The notes below the pieces were generated by a model. It worked only from the letters and a program-made list of their open reading frames with translations. It searched no databases and was not told where the DNA came from. Shown here one piece after another: positions 43,626 through 52,093 of a stretch of DNA of 64,000 nt (the first letter of the stretch is position 1; every line of letters starts with the position of its first letter). The stretch is taken from the NCBI RefSeq assembly GCF_004217495.1, contig NZ_SHLC01000001.1, positions 1 to 64,000 on the forward strand, given 5' to 3'. The translations under genes and the position numbers were made by a program. The DNA is from Microterricola gilva (lineage in GTDB: Bacteria > Actinomycetota > Actinomycetes > Actinomycetales > Microbacteriaceae).

Positions 43626-45135
43626 TCTCGGTGCTCTCGGTTGTGGTGATCTCGGCAGGCTCAATCAGCGGGTGTGTGGGCGCGTCTGCGGAAACCGCGT
43701 TGGTTGCGCCTGTGGGAACCGCGCCGGGATCGCCTGCGGAGACCCCGTTGGTTGAGCTCGGCACGCCCTGGGCCTGAGCCTGGGGAAGCGGCGAAGCCAC
43801 GGCTGCCGGCAGCGGGAAACGGGCCCGCACGCGGTAGCCGCCGCGGGGGCGCGGGCCGAGTTCGATCGTCCCGCCGACGGCCGCGACACGCTCCCGCATC
43901 CCCAGCTGGCCGAGCCCTGACCCGACGGCGCCGCGCCGCTGCGCGCTGGCGCCGACTCCGGTGTCGCTCACCTCGAGCTCCACCGCGTCTGGCAGGTAGC
44001 GCACCCGCACATCAGCCGTCGCCGCACCGCCGGCGTGCTTGCGCGTGTTGGTCAGTGCCTCCTGAGCGACCCGGTACACGCTGAGGCTGATGCCGCCGGG
44101 CAGCGTGCGGGCGTCGCCGATGACGCTGAGCGTCGCGGGGAGGCCGTTGCCTGCGGCATCCGCCACCAGATCGGCCACCTGCTCGACGCCGCGCGTGCTG
44201 TTGTCGAGATGGGCCGGCACCGTGCCGGTCTCCGTCTGTTCAGAGCGCAGGGCACCGAGCAGCAGCTGCAACTCCTCGACCGCGCTGCGGGCATTCTGTT
44301 CGATCATGCTGAGCGCTGCGCTGGCCTGGGCCGGGTCGCGGTCGAGCACACGGCGGGCGGCCCCGGCCTGCACGCCCATCACGGAGACGTGGTGGGCGAC
44401 GACGTCGTGCAGCTCGCGTGCGATGCGCACCCGCTCGAGGGCAACGGCCTGCTGCTGGGTGCGTTCCCGCTCCTCGGCGAGCTCCACCGTGCGCTGCTCG
44501 AGGAGCGCCCTGGCGCGCGCCGAGCGGTATGCGGCCTCGCCGAAGAACCACGCCCCACCGAAGTAGAGCAGGTTGGTCATGACGTTGATCAGGCCGTAAG
44601 CGAGGTAGGGCGAGAGCGCGCCGTCGCGGGGCAGCTCAGGCAGGTAATCCTGCACGGCGGAGTAGAAGATGAGCTGCCAGAAGACCCAGGCAAGCATGCC
44701 GGAGACGATGATGGCGCGCACCACGGTTGCGACACGGCGGCTTCGGCCCCAGGCCCCGACCGAGTAGATCGCGACGAAGAGGGAGATCTGGCTGAACAGC
44801 ATCTCGCCGGTCTCGAACACGAAGGCGACGGTGAACGCCAGCGAGGCCACGATCGCGACCGCCTCCGGCCACCGCCGGCGGAACGCGAGCGGCAGCGTCA
44901 TCGCGATGACCCAGAGCGTTGACTGCCAGCCGGCGGTGTCCTCGTAGGTTCCCGTCACCCGGAACAGCACCAGGCTGATCGTCGTCGCGACGGCCAGGAC
45001 GAGTGCCAGCAGCAGGTCGTTGCGGTAGCCGGTGCGGCCGGGACGCGGGCGCACCCACTCCTCGCCGGGCAGGGGTGCCGCCGAGTTCGCCCTGGCTGCC
45101 CCGCTCGGCGCGGTCGTGGCGGTGCTGTCACTCAT
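43618..45135 (-). CDS. NarL-family sensor histidine kinase
   Basis: 505 residues. Disordered N-terminus, four or five membrane helices (about 40-190: LLLALVLAVATTISLVLF and others), a coiled coil (VELAEERERTQQQ), the HisKA_3 dimerisation domain with the phospho-His in RIARELHDVVAHHVSVM, and HATPase_c (ALTNTRKHAGG N-box; SDTGVGA; GSGLGQLGMRERV). The C-terminal tail of about 45 residues is Ala/Pro/Thr-rich and encoded by degenerate REP-like sequence. Signal unknown. Co-transcribed with the response regulator. Confidence 0.92.
   Translation of the reverse strand: MSDSTATTAPSGAARANSAAPLPGEEWVRPRPGRTGYRNDLLLALVLAVATTISLVLFRVTGTYEDTAGWQSTLWVIAMTLPLAFRRRWPEAVAIVASLAFTVAFVFETGEMLFSQISLFVAIYSVGAWGRSRRVATVVRAIIVSGMLAWVFWQLIFYSAVQDYLPELPRDGALSPYLAYGLINVMTNLLYFGGAWFFGEAAYRSARARALLEQRTVELAEERERTQQQAVALERVRIARELHDVVAHHVSVMGVQAGAARRVLDRDPAQASAALSMIEQNARSAVEELQLLLGALRSEQTETGTVPAHLDNSTRGVEQVADLVADAAGNGLPATLSVIGDARTLPGGISLSVYRVAQEALTNTRKHAGGAATADVRVRYLPDAVELEVSDTGVGASAQRRGAVGSGLGQLGMRERVAAVGGTIELGPRPRGGYRVRARFPLPAAVASPLPQAQAQGVPSSTNGVSAGDPGAVPTGATNAVSADAPTHPLIEPAEITTTESTENV
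43650..43768. repeat. Degenerate REP-like copies in the kinase C-terminal tail
   Basis: GGCAGGCTCAATCAGCGGG (about 43653-43671), GCGTTGGTTGCGCCTGTGGG (about 43698-43717) and GTTGGTTGAGCTCGGCACG (about 43747-43765) are recognisable decayed copies of the family repeat, here in frame in the last 45 codons. Confidence 0.6.
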
Positions 45136-45246
45136 GCCTCAACGCTAGCGGGGCGGATTCCGCCGCGAATCCGCCGCGCGGGGGATTCCGACCGTGCGGC
45201 ATCCTGACCGGTGGATGGCTCGTGAACAGGGATTTTCACGAAACCC

Positions 45247-45275
45247 TTGTTTAAAGGAAGATATGTGCCTATGGT
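45247..45275 (+). promoter_or_regulatory. Promoter of the PadR operon
   Basis: TTGTTT (45247-45252), 17-bp spacer, TATGGT (45270-45275), 6 nt before ATG 45282, so probably leaderless. The AT-rich spacer (AAAGGAAGATATGTG) is a likely autoregulatory PadR site. Confidence 0.55.
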
Positions 45276-45281
45276 TTCCTC

Positions 45282-45635
45282 ATGGCACGACGACGACCAG
45301 GAACGCTGTTCCCCCTCGAGATCGACATTCTGGAGTGCGGTCTCGCGCTGCAGGCGCACGACGGTGACTTCTACGGCTTCGCGCTGGCCAAGGCGATGGC
45401 CGGACGAGACGACGGCAAGGGCCTGACCGCACACGGCACGCTCTACAAGGCGCTGGCACGTATGACGGATGCCGGCCTGCTCGAGTCCTCGTGGGAGGAC
45501 GCCGAGACGGCCGAAGCCGACGGTCGCCCGCGGCGCCGGCTCTACACGGTGAGCGGAGAGGGCGAACGGGCCTATCGTGTGGCGACGGCCGCGTCCCAGG
45601 GTTCGGCCGCGCCGGGTCGGGCGGCATTCGCGTGA
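45282..45635 (+). CDS. PadR-family transcriptional regulator
   Basis: 117 residues. Short N-terminal basic arm, winged helix over EIDILECGLALQAHDGDFYGFALAKAM to GTLYKALARMTDAGLLESSWED and the wing R-P-R-R-R-L-Y-T-V-S. PadR proteins repress membrane or efflux genes until a ligand binds. Its stop overlaps the next GTG start by 3 bp, so it is the first cistron of a four-gene operon and probably controls it. The region 45136-45281 before it is the divergent promoter area towards the kinase gene. Confidence 0.9.
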   Translation: MARRRPGTLFPLEIDILECGLALQAHDGDFYGFALAKAMAGRDDGKGLTAHGTLYKALARMTDAGLLESSWEDAETAEADGRPRRRLYTVSGEGERAYRVATAASQGSAAPGRAAFA

Positions 45636-46378
45636 GCGGCTCGGGGGGAGCGAGCGCGGTGCGCTCGCGGGGGAACAGTGCCGCTGTGCACACGGTGTTG
45701 GACTGGTGCGCGTGGTACACCCGCGGACTGCCGGAGCAGGTTGCAGGGGGGCGACGCGACGAGATCGCCTCCGACCTGCACGAGCACGCGACGTGGGCGG
45801 CCGAGCGGGGCATTGACCCGCGCAGGGTGGCACGCGGCATCCGCCTGCGCGCACTCGGCGGGGTCATCTCCGATCTCAGCTGGCGGCGCCAACAGCTCCG
45901 CCGCCACGAGACGCCGGAACAACTCGGTCTGCGCCGGAGCGCCCGCGGCGGCCTGCCGATTCTGGCGTACACGCTCGCCCTGATGCTGGTCGTCGGCAGC
46001 GGTTTCGTCGTCATCCGCGTCGCGATGAGCCTCGCCCGCCAGGATGGCTGGTTCGACGCCGCGATCATGGGGTCCTCGCTGCTCGCCCTCGCAGTCGGTG
46101 CCTGTGCGCTCGGCCTGCTGGCTCGGGCACGCACCCGCTGGCTCGGCGCCCTCTGGATGATCGTCGCCCTCTACTGCCTGCTGCGCTACGGGGCGAAGGC
46201 GCTGCTCTTCTCCAGTGCCAGCTACCAGCAACTGTTCTATACGGCGCCCTTCTGGGATCTGCTGAGCAAGGTGCTCATCGTGGGGCTCAGCCTCTTCTTC
46301 CTCGGAATGGCCGTCCGCTGGATGCCCGAGCGGCACGCCACCACCGTTGCGGCGGCACGACAGGAGGTGCGCGCGTGA
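45632..46378 (+). CDS. Integral membrane protein of the PadR operon
   Basis: 248 residues from GTG 45632 (GTGA overlap with padR). Cytoplasmic N-terminal helix bundle (WCAWYTRGLPEQVAGGRRDEIASDLHEHATWAA) resembling the DUF1700/HAAS-like domain often paired with PadR, followed by four hydrophobic helices (about 110-235). HAAS-type proteins are thought to couple PadR regulation to a membrane component. Its stop overlaps the next GTG. Function unknown. Confidence 0.8.
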   Translation: MSGSGGASAVRSRGNSAAVHTVLDWCAWYTRGLPEQVAGGRRDEIASDLHEHATWAAERGIDPRRVARGIRLRALGGVISDLSWRRQQLRRHETPEQLGLRRSARGGLPILAYTLALMLVVGSGFVVIRVAMSLARQDGWFDAAIMGSSLLALAVGACALGLLARARTRWLGALWMIVALYCLLRYGAKALLFSSASYQQLFYTAPFWDLLSKVLIVGLSLFFLGMAVRWMPERHATTVAAARQEVRA

Positions 46379-46926
46379 AGCACGGGATCAAGGCGGTGCT
46401 CGGCACCACGCTCGCGACCGCTGGGCTGATCGTGACCATCGGCGCTGTGGCCGGTCTGGCGGTGGCGGCATCGTCGACCCCGATGGTGCAGGCCGCACTC
46501 TCGAGTGCTGAGCCGGAGTCCGAGCAGGGCTCAGAGACTGACGCGGTCGCGGACGTCGACGCCGTGGATGCCGGCGACCCCACTACATCGGGGGCGGAGC
46601 CCGTCGTCACTCCCGCCGAGCAGGCGGAGAGGACGGCCTGGTTGGAACAGCAGGCGATCGTGCGCGACTGCATGGAGGAGCAAGGCTTCGAGTACCTCTA
46701 TTTCGAGTGGTGGTCCCCGGAGTTCCTGGAGGCGTTGCGGGTGTTCCAGTCGAGCGACGGGCAAGGCGATCCACTCCCGCCGAAACCCCCAGGGCTGAGT
46801 GCCGAGGAGCGGGCGGCGTGGGAGCTCGCCGAGGGCGGTGTCAACGACGGCGAGGTCTACGACTGGAAGGACGCCGGGTGCTGGGGGTACGCCGTGCACG
46901 TCATGGGCAACGACGAGAGCAACTAG
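46375..46926 (+). CDS. Secreted or anchored protein with one two-Cys module
   Basis: 183 residues from GTG 46375 (overlap with previous stop). Hydrophobic signal or anchor at 8-32, an acidic linker (41-75), then a module bounded by Cys99 and Cys169: RDCMEEQGFEYLYFEWWSP at the start and DWKDAGCWGYAVH at the end. The two cysteines are the only ones, consistent with an extracytoplasmic disulfide. The next gene encodes two related modules. No known domain recognised. Confidence 0.75.
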   Translation: MKHGIKAVLGTTLATAGLIVTIGAVAGLAVAASSTPMVQAALSSAEPESEQGSETDAVADVDAVDAGDPTTSGAEPVVTPAEQAERTAWLEQQAIVRDCMEEQGFEYLYFEWWSPEFLEALRVFQSSDGQGDPLPPKPPGLSAEERAAWELAEGGVNDGEVYDWKDAGCWGYAVHVMGNDESN

Positions 46927-46982
46927 ACAGTCACACGCGCAGGGGAGGCCGGGCAACCGGTGCTCGATCGAAGGGGATCAGG

Positions 46983-47897
46983 ATGAACAGGGTGACACCG
47001 AATGGAGCGGCACCGAACAGACGAACGCTCAGCAGACGAACGCTCAGCGTGCTCGTGGCCGGCTCTGCTGTGGCCGCGGTCATAGGCGGAACGGTGGCGG
47101 TCGGGCTCTCGGCGCAGGCCTCGGATGTTCAATCGGATTCGGCTCAGCAGGCCGAGCCCTCGCAGCGGCCGACGCCGGAGCAGACGCCCGCGGCGACCGT
47201 CATCGACGAGCCGACGAGCTACGAGGCGACCGAAGCCGTCGCCGTCGACCCCCTGTCACCGAGCTACAACCCGTACACGGATCCGGCCAGCCCGGACTAC
47301 GTCACGCCGGAAGCGAAGGCCGCGTGGTACGCGAAGGATGCCGTCGTCGGCACGTGCATGACCGATCTCGGCCTGGGCTACGTGACCGCCCCATGGTGGA
47401 CGGGCGGCACGGGCCCGCAGCCGACGGGGCTCGACTACAACCAGAGCATCGAATGGTTGATCGGCTACTACGGCGAGAACTACATGCAGCCGACCGGGGT
47501 GCCGGAGGAATCTGGCTGTTCCGGGCTCGGGATACTCATCGACGATGGCGCGCTGGCGGCCCCGCCGGTGCCCGTGCCTGCCGACCCGGTCGGGCTCCCG
47601 ACCGAGCGTGAGACCTGGCTCGCCTTCCAGGAGCTCGTGCGCGGATGCATGACCGAGAAGGGCTTCGAGTACCTCTACTGGGAGTGGTGGAACCCGGAGT
47701 ACCAGACGCCATTCGACCCGCTCGCCACCGAGCCGGCGCCTGACCCCGCCCAACCGGAGGGCCTCAGCGAGGAGCAGCTCGCGGCATGGGGGCTTGCTCT
47801 GGGCGGCGATGCAGGGCTCGGCGGAGAGTACCGCTGGGAGGACGCCGGCTGCTGGGGATACGCGGTGCACGCGTCCGGCAACGACAACATGCATTAG
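46983..47897 (+). CDS. Secreted or anchored protein with two two-Cys modules
   Basis: 304 residues; AAGGGG precedes ATG 46983. Arg-rich N-terminus and hydrophobic helix (22-44), a Pro/Thr-rich linker, then two modules: Cys125 (VGTCMTDLGLGYVTAPWW) to Cys179, and Cys222 (RGCMTEKGFEYLYWEWWNP) to Cys290 (RWEDAGCWGYAVHASGND). The second module is nearly superimposable on the single module of the previous protein. These are the only four cysteines. Likely cell-surface partner of the membrane protein in this operon. No known family recognised. Confidence 0.75.
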   Translation: MNRVTPNGAAPNRRTLSRRTLSVLVAGSAVAAVIGGTVAVGLSAQASDVQSDSAQQAEPSQRPTPEQTPAATVIDEPTSYEATEAVAVDPLSPSYNPYTDPASPDYVTPEAKAAWYAKDAVVGTCMTDLGLGYVTAPWWTGGTGPQPTGLDYNQSIEWLIGYYGENYMQPTGVPEESGCSGLGILIDDGALAAPPVPVPADPVGLPTERETWLAFQELVRGCMTEKGFEYLYWEWWNPEYQTPFDPLATEPAPDPAQPEGLSEEQLAAWGLALGGDAGLGGEYRWEDAGCWGYAVHASGNDNMH

Positions 47898-47976
47898 AGC
47901 CACCACTCCGTGCGGGGGCACGGTGTGGTCACCGATGGTGGGAGTCGCAGGCTTCGCGAGTCCGCCGTTCGGAAAA

Positions 47977-48014
47977 ACAGGAGGGGCACTGCCGGCTGGC
48001 AGTGCCCCTCCTGT
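47977..48014. terminator. Bidirectional terminator
   Basis: 17-bp perfect stem (47977-47993 with 47998-48014), GGCT loop, preceded by an A5 run that acts as a T-tract for the minus-strand gene. Separates the convergent secreted-protein genes. Confidence 0.85.
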
Positions 48015-48044
48015 GCTGAGCGGGTGCGTGCTCGCGTAGAGCCG

Positions 48045-49442
48045 CTAGAGCTGCGCGCTCCGGCGGCGGTGAGCGACGAACAGTGCGGCGCCGAGCAGCA
48101 GCATGAGCGATCCGGCGCCGAGGGGCAGCATCGGGTCGACACCGGTCTCGGCCAGGCCGGCCGTGACGCTCAGCGCGTACGCCTGCACGGTCTTCGAGCT
48201 CTGGCCGACGACGACCAGCGTGTGGTCGCCGGCGCTCAGCTGCGTGAGAAGACCGGTGCTGAGGTCGATCTGCACGGAGCCGTCGACCACGGCGAAGGTG
48301 CCGACGAGCACGGGGCTCGAGTAGGCGTAGACGTCGACGAAGCTGTCTGCGCCATCCCAGACGATGCTGGCGGTGTGGTTCGCGCCGGCGTTGAGCGATC
48401 CGGCCGGCAGGCCGGCTGCATCCTGAGGCTGGACGCCGGCAGGCGCGTTGGCCGCGAGGAATGCGTCGAGGCCGGAGGAGTCGGCGACGGGTGCCGCAGC
48501 TGCGGGCTGCTGGGTTGCGGTCACGGCCGCGGTGAGCTCGCTGTTGAGGGTCGTGGGCGAGAAACCGTCAGCGGTGCCGGTCACGACAACGCCGAGGAAG
48601 CGGCTGACCAGGTCACCCGTGACGGTGTAGCTGGTGCCAGAGGCGCCCTCGATGCCGCCGCCCATCATGCCGCCGTTCCAGAACCACTCGTAGCTGAGCT
48701 CGGTGCCTGCCGGCCATCCGGCGGTGGCCACACTGAGGGTCTGGCCGACGACCGGGGTGCCCGTCAGGGTGACGGTCACGCCGTCGAGCGGGAGGGACGG
48801 CGGGCCGCCGAAGGTGAATACCGTGCCGGCGATGTCGAGGGTGCTCAGGTAGCTGGCGCTCCGCTCGGAGTAGATGCCGTAGCCGGCGACGTCGGTCATG
48901 CCGGCAGCGTCGAGGGCGGGGAGAATCGTCTCCAGCGGGGCCGCGGCGCCGAAGGTGAGGCCGGGAACCTCGCCCCAGACGATCCACGACGAGTCCAGAC
49001 CCGGCGTATTCGTGCCGGAGGTCGCGCCGACGTAGCGGATGGTGGCGGTCTCATCGAGATCACCGTTCAGCACGGTGAGTTCGAGCGCCGAGGGGCCGGT
49101 GTCGTCCGTCGTGGTCCACGAGATCAGGTTCTCGGCGAAGGCATCCGAGTAGCTGGTGAGGGGTTCCGGCGTCTCGAGCGTGTTCGTGATCGAGCCCGAG
49201 TACGCGATGCTCAGTGCCCCGCCGACATCCTGCAGGCTGTCCGGAGAGTACGTCTGCCAGCCGGTGGTGCCGAGCTCTGAGCCGATGTCGGCCTTCGCGA
49301 TATGTGTGGCGACGGGTACGGCCTGTGCCGGTGCCGCGGCCGCGAGTGCCCCGCCGGAGAGCAGCACGAAGCCGAGTCCGAGTGCCGCGCCGCGGCGGAA
49401 CCGCGCGCTGAAGGTGGTCTGATTCACGTGTGCATTTCCCAT
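48045..49442 (-). CDS. Secreted wall-anchored protein with LAETG signal
   Basis: 465 residues from ATG 49442; GTG 49424 with GGGAA upstream is an alternative six residues shorter. Sec signal (LGLGFVLLSGGALAAAAPAQA), a choice-of-anchor-like beta domain (residues about 45-240), an Ig-like domain with GTPVVGQTLSVATAGWPAG (DUF11/Ig3-like tandem motif), another beta domain around ASIVWDGADSFVDVYAYS, and the sortase E-type signal LAETG followed by a helix and RRRSAQL. Likely surface adhesin or carbohydrate-binding protein. Confidence 0.85.
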   Translation of the reverse strand: MGNAHVNQTTFSARFRRGAALGLGFVLLSGGALAAAAPAQAVPVATHIAKADIGSELGTTGWQTYSPDSLQDVGGALSIAYSGSITNTLETPEPLTSYSDAFAENLISWTTTDDTGPSALELTVLNGDLDETATIRYVGATSGTNTPGLDSSWIVWGEVPGLTFGAAAPLETILPALDAAGMTDVAGYGIYSERSASYLSTLDIAGTVFTFGGPPSLPLDGVTVTLTGTPVVGQTLSVATAGWPAGTELSYEWFWNGGMMGGGIEGASGTSYTVTGDLVSRFLGVVVTGTADGFSPTTLNSELTAAVTATQQPAAAAPVADSSGLDAFLAANAPAGVQPQDAAGLPAGSLNAGANHTASIVWDGADSFVDVYAYSSPVLVGTFAVVDGSVQIDLSTGLLTQLSAGDHTLVVVGQSSKTVQAYALSVTAGLAETGVDPMLPLGAGSLMLLLGAALFVAHRRRSAQL

Positions 49443-49640
49443 TCGTCGAAGGCAGATCAGCCGTACCGCGAAGTGGGCGAGTTGCAGCGTCAGCTCGTCG
49501 GACGAACGCCGGTTCATCCGGCGGGATCGGCCCGAGCCTATCGACAGCCGGGGCGCGGGATGCCACGAACGGTCGAATGTGACTCGGAGTGGGGGTTCCT
49601 CAGCTTCGGCGGCCAAGCCGGGCGGCCGGGTCAGGCCGGC

Positions 49641-50348
49641 TCAGGCGTCGCCGAGGCGAATGTGGCTGCCGTTGAGCGCGGATGCCGGCTGCTGCCAGAG
49701 TCCGACAACGGCTGATGCGAGTTCCTGCTCGAGACCGGCGAGAGCCTTCACCACGAAGATCACCGCTGCGGCATCCGGTTCCGCCGGTGCTGCGGCCTTC
49801 GCGAAGCCCTGCGCGACGGCCCGTGCCCACGCGTCGGCCGCGGCCTTCGCCGCGGCGTAGTTGGCCCCGCCGGCCAGCGGGCGATCCACTGAGACGCTCG
49901 ACACGATCGCGAGGCGGCCGGCATCCGATGCCAGCAGCTGGTCGTTGAAGGCGCGGGTGGTGTTGCGCAGGGTGCCGAAGGCGGTCTCGAGCACCTGCCA
50001 GTCCTCGTCGCTCTGCCCGGCGAGCCCGCCGCCCCCGCGCCAACCGCCGACCAGATGGATGAGCCCGTCGATGCCGGCGTGCCCGTGCTTCGCTGCGGTC
50101 ACCCGGATCTCCTCGGCGAGGGCGGAGACTGCCGCGAAATCGCTCAGATCGCAGACGCGCGTGATGACGTCGGGAACGGCCTCCGCCAGTGCGGCGAGAC
50201 GCTCGGCGTTGGACCCGACGGCGATCACCCTGGCGCCGGCAGCGCTGAGCGCGGCGGCGCAGGCGTGCCCGGAGGCGCTCGTGGCGCCCGCGATCAGAAC
50301 GGTGCGCGCGGCAACGCCGAGCGCCAGTGCGGAGTCGGTCATGCTCAT
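49641..50348 (-). CDS. SDR-family oxidoreductase next to DUF6421
   Basis: 235 residues. Cofactor loop AGATSASGHACAAAL (a G-A-T-S-A-S-G variant of the usual TGxxxGxG), VCDLSDF, the HLVGGWRGGG segment in place of NNAG, catalytic SSVSV and YAAAK. The final third is short and lacks the usual VDGG end. Lies downstream of the DUF6421 gene on the same strand with a 143-bp gap containing an inverted repeat. Substrate unknown. Confidence 0.8.
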   Translation of the reverse strand: MSMTDSALALGVAARTVLIAGATSASGHACAAALSAAGARVIAVGSNAERLAALAEAVPDVITRVCDLSDFAAVSALAEEIRVTAAKHGHAGIDGLIHLVGGWRGGGGLAGQSDEDWQVLETAFGTLRNTTRAFNDQLLASDAGRLAIVSSVSVDRPLAGGANYAAAKAAADAWARAVAQGFAKAAAPAEPDAAAVIFVVKALAGLEQELASAVVGLWQQPASALNGSHIRLGDA

Positions 50349-50406
50349 GCTCTCAGGCTAGACAGTTCGCGATGGGGCGGCACCCCTCGCGTGTAAGGAG
50401 AAAGCA

Positions 50407-50447
50407 CGATTGCAAGGAGGCTTCTCGCGAAACCGTCCTTGCAATCG
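50407..50447. repeat. 12-bp inverted repeat between DUF6421 and SDR genes
   Basis: CGATTGCAAGGA (50407-50418) and TCCTTGCAATCG (50436-50447), 17-nt loop; a further TCCTTGC follows at about 50455. No T-tract. Palindromic element or attenuator. Confidence 0.6.
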
Positions 50448-50491
50448 CACTTCGTCCTTGCTTCCCGGGCGCGAGGCCCGGGCCCCGGCTG

Positions 50492-51919
50492 CTAGGCGTC
50501 GGGAGTTGTGGCGGTGATGCCGATGGTCGACTCGATCACGGGCTTCATCTTCTTGTCGAGCGCCTCGAAGAACATCGAGAGCGGGAACTCGTCGTCGAGC
50601 ACGAGGTCCGTGTAGCCCTTCGGCGCGCCGGCGAGCACGTCATCCGGAAGACCGCGGGCCCAGGCGGATGCCGGGTTCGGGGTGAGCGTCTCGGCGATCA
50701 TGTCGTAGGCGGCGAGCCAGTGCGCCTTCTTCGGGCGGTCGATCGACTTCCAGTACAGCTCGTCGATCTGGGCGCCGAGGGCGACGACGACATCGGGCAC
50801 GGCGTCCCAGTCGAACGCGAGCTGGGTGTCGGTCCAGTGCAGCACGTGGTGCTGGTGCATCCACGCGAACAGCAGCTGCCCGCCGAGGCCGTCGTAGTTG
50901 CGCACCCGGCTGCCGGTGATCGCGAAGCGGAAGATGCGGTCGAAGATCACCGCGTACTGCACGAGCTTGGCGTGCTTGCGGGCCTCTGGGCTCGCGTTCT
51001 CGTCGCGCTCGATCGCCACCGACTCGCGGAACGCGGTCAGGTCGCAGCGCAGCTCCTCGAGCGAGTAGAGGAAGAACGGCATGCGCTGCTTGATCATGAA
51101 CGGGTCGAACGGCAGATCCCCGCGCATGTGGGTGCGGTCGTGGATCAGGTCCCACATCACGAAGGTCTCTTCGGCCAACTTCTGGTCGTCGAGGAGCGAT
51201 GTGGCATCTCCGGGCAGTTCGAGCTTGGTGATCTCGGCTGCTGCACGCACAACGCGGCGGTAGCGGGCGGCCTCGCGGTCCTGGAAGATCGCGCCCCACG
51301 TGAACGTCGGGATCTCGCGCATCGCGACGGTCTCGGGGAAGAGCACGGCCGAGTTCGTGTCGTAGCCGGGGGTGAAGTCGACGAAGCGCAGCGGCACAAA
51401 GAGCTTGTTGCCGTAGTCGCCGGCCTCCAGCTCGCCGATGAACTCTGGCCAGATGACCTCGACCAGCACGGCCTCGACGTAGCGGTTCGAGCTGCCGTTC
51501 TGCGTGTACATCGGGAACACGACGAGGTGGCGCAGGCCGTCGACGCGGTGCTTCTGCGGCTGGAAGGCGATCAGCGAGTCGAAGAAGTCGGGCACGCCGA
51601 AGCCGCCGACGCTCCAGCGCTCGAAGTCGGTGACGAGCGCGGCGAGGTACGCGGCGTCGTGCGGGAAGAGCGGGGCGAGCTCGCGCACGGAGGCGGCGAT
51701 GGCGGCAACGTTCTCGGCGGATGCCGGGTGCTCTGCGGCATCCGGAACCGAGCCGTCCTGGGCCTGCACGGCCTGCAGCGCGACAGCGGCCTGCTTGAGG
51801 CGCGCCCACGCCGGGCTGTTCTCGGCGTCGGCGGCGAGTGCGATGGACTCGGCGGTGACGGTGGCGTCTTCGACGACCTCGGGCTCACCGACCAGTGCTT
51901 GTGCAATGTAATTCGACAT
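50492..51919 (-). CDS. DUF6421 family protein
   Basis: 475 residues from ATG 51919, with GGGAGG upstream; the longer frame is not supported. Soluble, no signal peptide. Marked aromatic/acidic segments: VGGFGVPDFFDSLIAFQPQ, VFPMYTQNGSSNRYVEAVLVE, WDLIHDRTHMRGDLPFDPF, LLFAWMHQHHVLHW. Clusters of His/Asp suggest a metal site, but no known catalytic domain is recognised. It matches the actinobacterial DUF6421 family, often found with an SDR gene as here. Confidence 0.75.
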   Translation of the reverse strand: MSNYIAQALVGEPEVVEDATVTAESIALAADAENSPAWARLKQAAVALQAVQAQDGSVPDAAEHPASAENVAAIAASVRELAPLFPHDAAYLAALVTDFERWSVGGFGVPDFFDSLIAFQPQKHRVDGLRHLVVFPMYTQNGSSNRYVEAVLVEVIWPEFIGELEAGDYGNKLFVPLRFVDFTPGYDTNSAVLFPETVAMREIPTFTWGAIFQDREAARYRRVVRAAAEITKLELPGDATSLLDDQKLAEETFVMWDLIHDRTHMRGDLPFDPFMIKQRMPFFLYSLEELRCDLTAFRESVAIERDENASPEARKHAKLVQYAVIFDRIFRFAITGSRVRNYDGLGGQLLFAWMHQHHVLHWTDTQLAFDWDAVPDVVVALGAQIDELYWKSIDRPKKAHWLAAYDMIAETLTPNPASAWARGLPDDVLAGAPKGYTDLVLDDEFPLSMFFEALDKKMKPVIESTIGITATTPDA

Positions 51920-52093
51920 GGGAACCTCCCGTCCTCGTGAAGAGCGCGGCGTGCCGAGAAGTGTGGCAGGCGACAGCGCGTGCGCCGATATGGCGTGCTC
52001 TTCAGCGTAATGAGAAGGCTGCTGCATTTTCATGCGGGCGTGCGCAACGAAGCTGCGTCGTCGCCGGGTTTCGCGCGTGGGACGAGCGCGCCG

